Positions 62,629-64,000 of a DNA stretch of 64,000 nucleotides are shown piece after piece. Made by a program: the position numbers and the translations under genes. This stretch comes from Spongiibacter tropicus DSM 19543 (GTDB lineage: Bacteria > Pseudomonadota > Gammaproteobacteria > Pseudomonadales > Spongiibacteraceae). Below the pieces are notes generated by a model. The model saw only the letters and a program-made list of their open reading frames with translations. It ran no database searches and was not told the DNA's origin. The DNA lies in the NCBI RefSeq assembly GCF_000420325.1, contig NZ_ATUS01000001.1, forward strand, positions 186,001 to 250,000, in the 5' to 3' direction. How positions within the stretch are numbered: the first letter of the stretch is position 1; the number at the start of each line of letters is the position of its first letter.

Positions 62629-63563
62629 GCTGGCGCACGATATCGCAATACCTTGAGGGCGCCATCGGCGCCCTTTTCAGGAAAGTCCTCCCGGCCCGGC
62701 AAGCGCGCTTCAAACTGCGCCTCGGGCCAGAACGCCGCTACCTGTTCCCTAAGGAATGCTTCTCCCAGCCACGGCGCATTCAAACAAAACAGCACTGACG
62801 CCGCCGGTGCGCAGAGCTCCGGCATTCGGCGAATCAGCTTTTGGTAATCGCGCTCGGCGTCAAAACTGCCCTTCTGCCGCGACGGCGGATCGCAAATGAT
62901 AATGTCATAGGGGCCGAGCTTTCGCAGCTTTCCCCAGGATTTAAGAATATCGTGACCGAGAAAACGTACCGACTCCAGCGGCTGCCCGTTAAGACGGTGA
63001 TTCTCCCGCCCCCGTGCCAACGACGCTTTACTCATATCAATATTCACCACAGACTCGGCACCCGCAGCCAGCGCCGAGACTGAAAATGCACAGGTGTAGG
63101 AAAACAGATTCAACACCCGTCGCTCTCTGGCAACCCCCTGTAACCAGCGCCGAGTGGGCGCCATATCCATAAAGTAACCGATATTCTGTTGGCGCCCGGG
63201 GGCCAGCAAAAAAGACAAGCCCTGCTCCCGGGCGACAATTGGCGCCTCTGGCAAGCGGTCCCATAAACATTCCACCGGGGTGTCGGTCTGGTAGCGATGC
63301 TGCACCGTGGCGCACGCCAGCTCTCCACCGAAACAGCTTTTCAGGTGGTCGCAAAACGCTGACCAGAATGCCTCGGGCGGCTCCCTATACAGCACCAGCC
63401 ACAGCAGCGGCGAAAACCAGTCGACAGTGAGCCATTCATAGCCGGGGTAGCACTGACCGCGACCATGAAACAGGCGAAGGGCATCCCCGCCGTCAACCAT
63501 CTGCCCGGCCCAATGCTCAAATGCACTGAGCTGAAGAAATTCGTCGAGATTCAAGCTCGTCAT
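62625..63563 (-). CDS. Class I SAM-dependent methyltransferase, RlmI/RlmK-like
   Basis: A roughly 312-residue methyltransferase: GYFMDMAPTRRWLQG, SAM motif VLNLFSYTCAFSVSALAAGA, acidic loop NIDMSKASLARGRENHRLNG and IIICDPPSRQKGSF. Similar to 23S rRNA methyltransferases of the RlmI group but shorter and without the PUA domain. ATG 63563 is preceded by an in-frame GTG at 63566; either could start it. Follows the kinase-family gene by 3 bases, so the two are coupled. Confidence 0.87.
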   Translation of the reverse strand: MTSLNLDEFLQLSAFEHWAGQMVDGGDALRLFHGRGQCYPGYEWLTVDWFSPLLWLVLYREPPEAFWSAFCDHLKSCFGGELACATVQHRYQTDTPVECLWDRLPEAPIVAREQGLSFLLAPGRQQNIGYFMDMAPTRRWLQGVARERRVLNLFSYTCAFSVSALAAGAESVVNIDMSKASLARGRENHRLNGQPLESVRFLGHDILKSWGKLRKLGPYDIIICDPPSRQKGSFDAERDYQKLIRRMPELCAPAASVLFCLNAPWLGEAFLREQVAAFWPEAQFEARLPGREDFPEKGADGALKVLRYRAPA

Positions 63564-63569
63564 CACCGC

Positions 63570-64000
63570 TCAACCCGCCGCGCTGACGCGGTACATAACC
63601 TGATCACGATAGCCGGTGAGCACGGGAATATAGCCCTCCCAGGCGCGATCCAGCTCTGGGTCGTTGCTGTCGACCAACAGCGGGCGTCCCTCCAGACTTT
63701 TCAGCTTGGTTTTGCTGGCCAGCACCAGAAAATGCTCACGGCCAATACGCCGTATCAGCGCTGGGGTCAGCTGCTGGTTCCCCCGCCCCAGAATATGCCC
63801 CTGCCCGCCGATAGCGGAAATCAGCACTTGCACCGGCCCGTTGTGGGTATCCAGCGCGGCAGCAATCTGTGCGGCATTCGCATCCGCCTGCAACAGCTCA
63901 CCGGCCCTCACCAGATCAAAGCCAAGCAAGGTGAACGGCAGGCCCAAGGCATTCATGAATCCCGTCGTGGTACTGCCGGGACCGACGATATACAGGGTGT
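63570..64000 (-). CDS. ATP-NAD kinase (AcoX-like) family protein, truncated by window edge
   Basis: C-terminal 142 residues of a longer protein. The open frame continues to the window end, adding LYIVGPGSTTTGF before the first Met at 63956, so that Met is internal. Motifs: LPFTLLGFDLVRAG, SAIGGQGHILGRGNQQL, LVLASKTKLKSLEGRPLLVDSNDPELD and GYRDQVMYRVS, which belong to the AcoX-like branch of the ATP-NAD kinase family. Substrate not proven for this branch. Confidence 0.85.
   Translation of the reverse strand, partial: TLYIVGPGSTTTGFMNALGLPFTLLGFDLVRAGELLQADANAAQIAAALDTHNGPVQVLISAIGGQGHILGRGNQQLTPALIRRIGREHFLVLASKTKLKSLEGRPLLVDSNDPELDRAWEGYIPVLTGYRDQVMYRVSAAG

Overview
The window looks like a chromosomal segment of a marine-type gammaproteobacterium (Pseudomonadales/Cellvibrionales-like, inferred; the sequence alone does not fix the genus). 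Both ends carry housekeeping genes typical of that class: tusDCB, a TrpD2-like gene, trmA, a pterin dehydratase gene, a dimeric dUTPase gene, an ABC exporter pair with queF and tRNA-Gly/tRNA-Glu on the left; a second tRNA-Glu, msrB, an alaA-like aminotransferase, an RlmI-like methyltransferase and an ATP-NAD-kinase-family gene on the right.

Between two identical 80-bp tRNA-Glu copies (8811-8890 and 60641-60720, same orientation) lies about 52 kb holding 41 protein genes, nearly all catabolic. There are six acyl-CoA dehydrogenases, five genes of the type III CoA-transferase superfamily (one a two-domain fusion), two classical thiolases, an Ltp2-like retro-aldolase with its DUF35 partner, hydratases, SDRs and a FadB/J-type fusion. 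There are also a CYP101-like P450 with its ferredoxin, a periplasmic PQQ dehydrogenase, a Tat-exported molybdenum hydroxylase, two MFS transporters, a TonB-dependent receptor and two TetR regulators. No integrase or transposase was seen. The organisation is divergent operons: 9087-11587(-)/11829(+); 13591-14760(-)/15045-18274(+); 18329-24684(-)/24956-32876(+); 33094-34341(-)/34888-41302(+); 41505-46992(-); 47274-53415(-)/53537-54945(+); 55232-55921(+); 55984-60062(-).

The enzymes fit one pathway for a methyl-branched, probably alicyclic or terpenoid compound (inference). The substrate would enter by the TonB receptor, be hydroxylated by P450/ferredoxin, and have alcohol/aldehyde groups oxidised by the PQQ and Mo enzymes. 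It would be activated by the ligase and CoA-transferases, epimerised by an AMACR-like racemase, and shortened by beta-oxidation, retro-aldol cleavage and a kinase-dependent 4-hydroxyacyl-CoA route resembling lva. The end game is explicit: a methylsuccinyl-CoA dehydrogenase (11829), a mesaconyl-CoA C1-C4 isomerase (38343), a mesaconyl-C4-CoA hydratase (39572) and a citramalyl-CoA lyase (40448) together would convert methylsuccinyl-CoA to acetyl-CoA and pyruvate.

A recurring 24-27 bp element (nine copies found by eye) sits in most of the divergent promoter regions of the block, including that of the TetR gene at 53537. It overlaps or abuts sigma70-type boxes, suggesting that a single repressor controls the whole block. 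This candidate regulon and its pathway are the main potentially undescribed system here.
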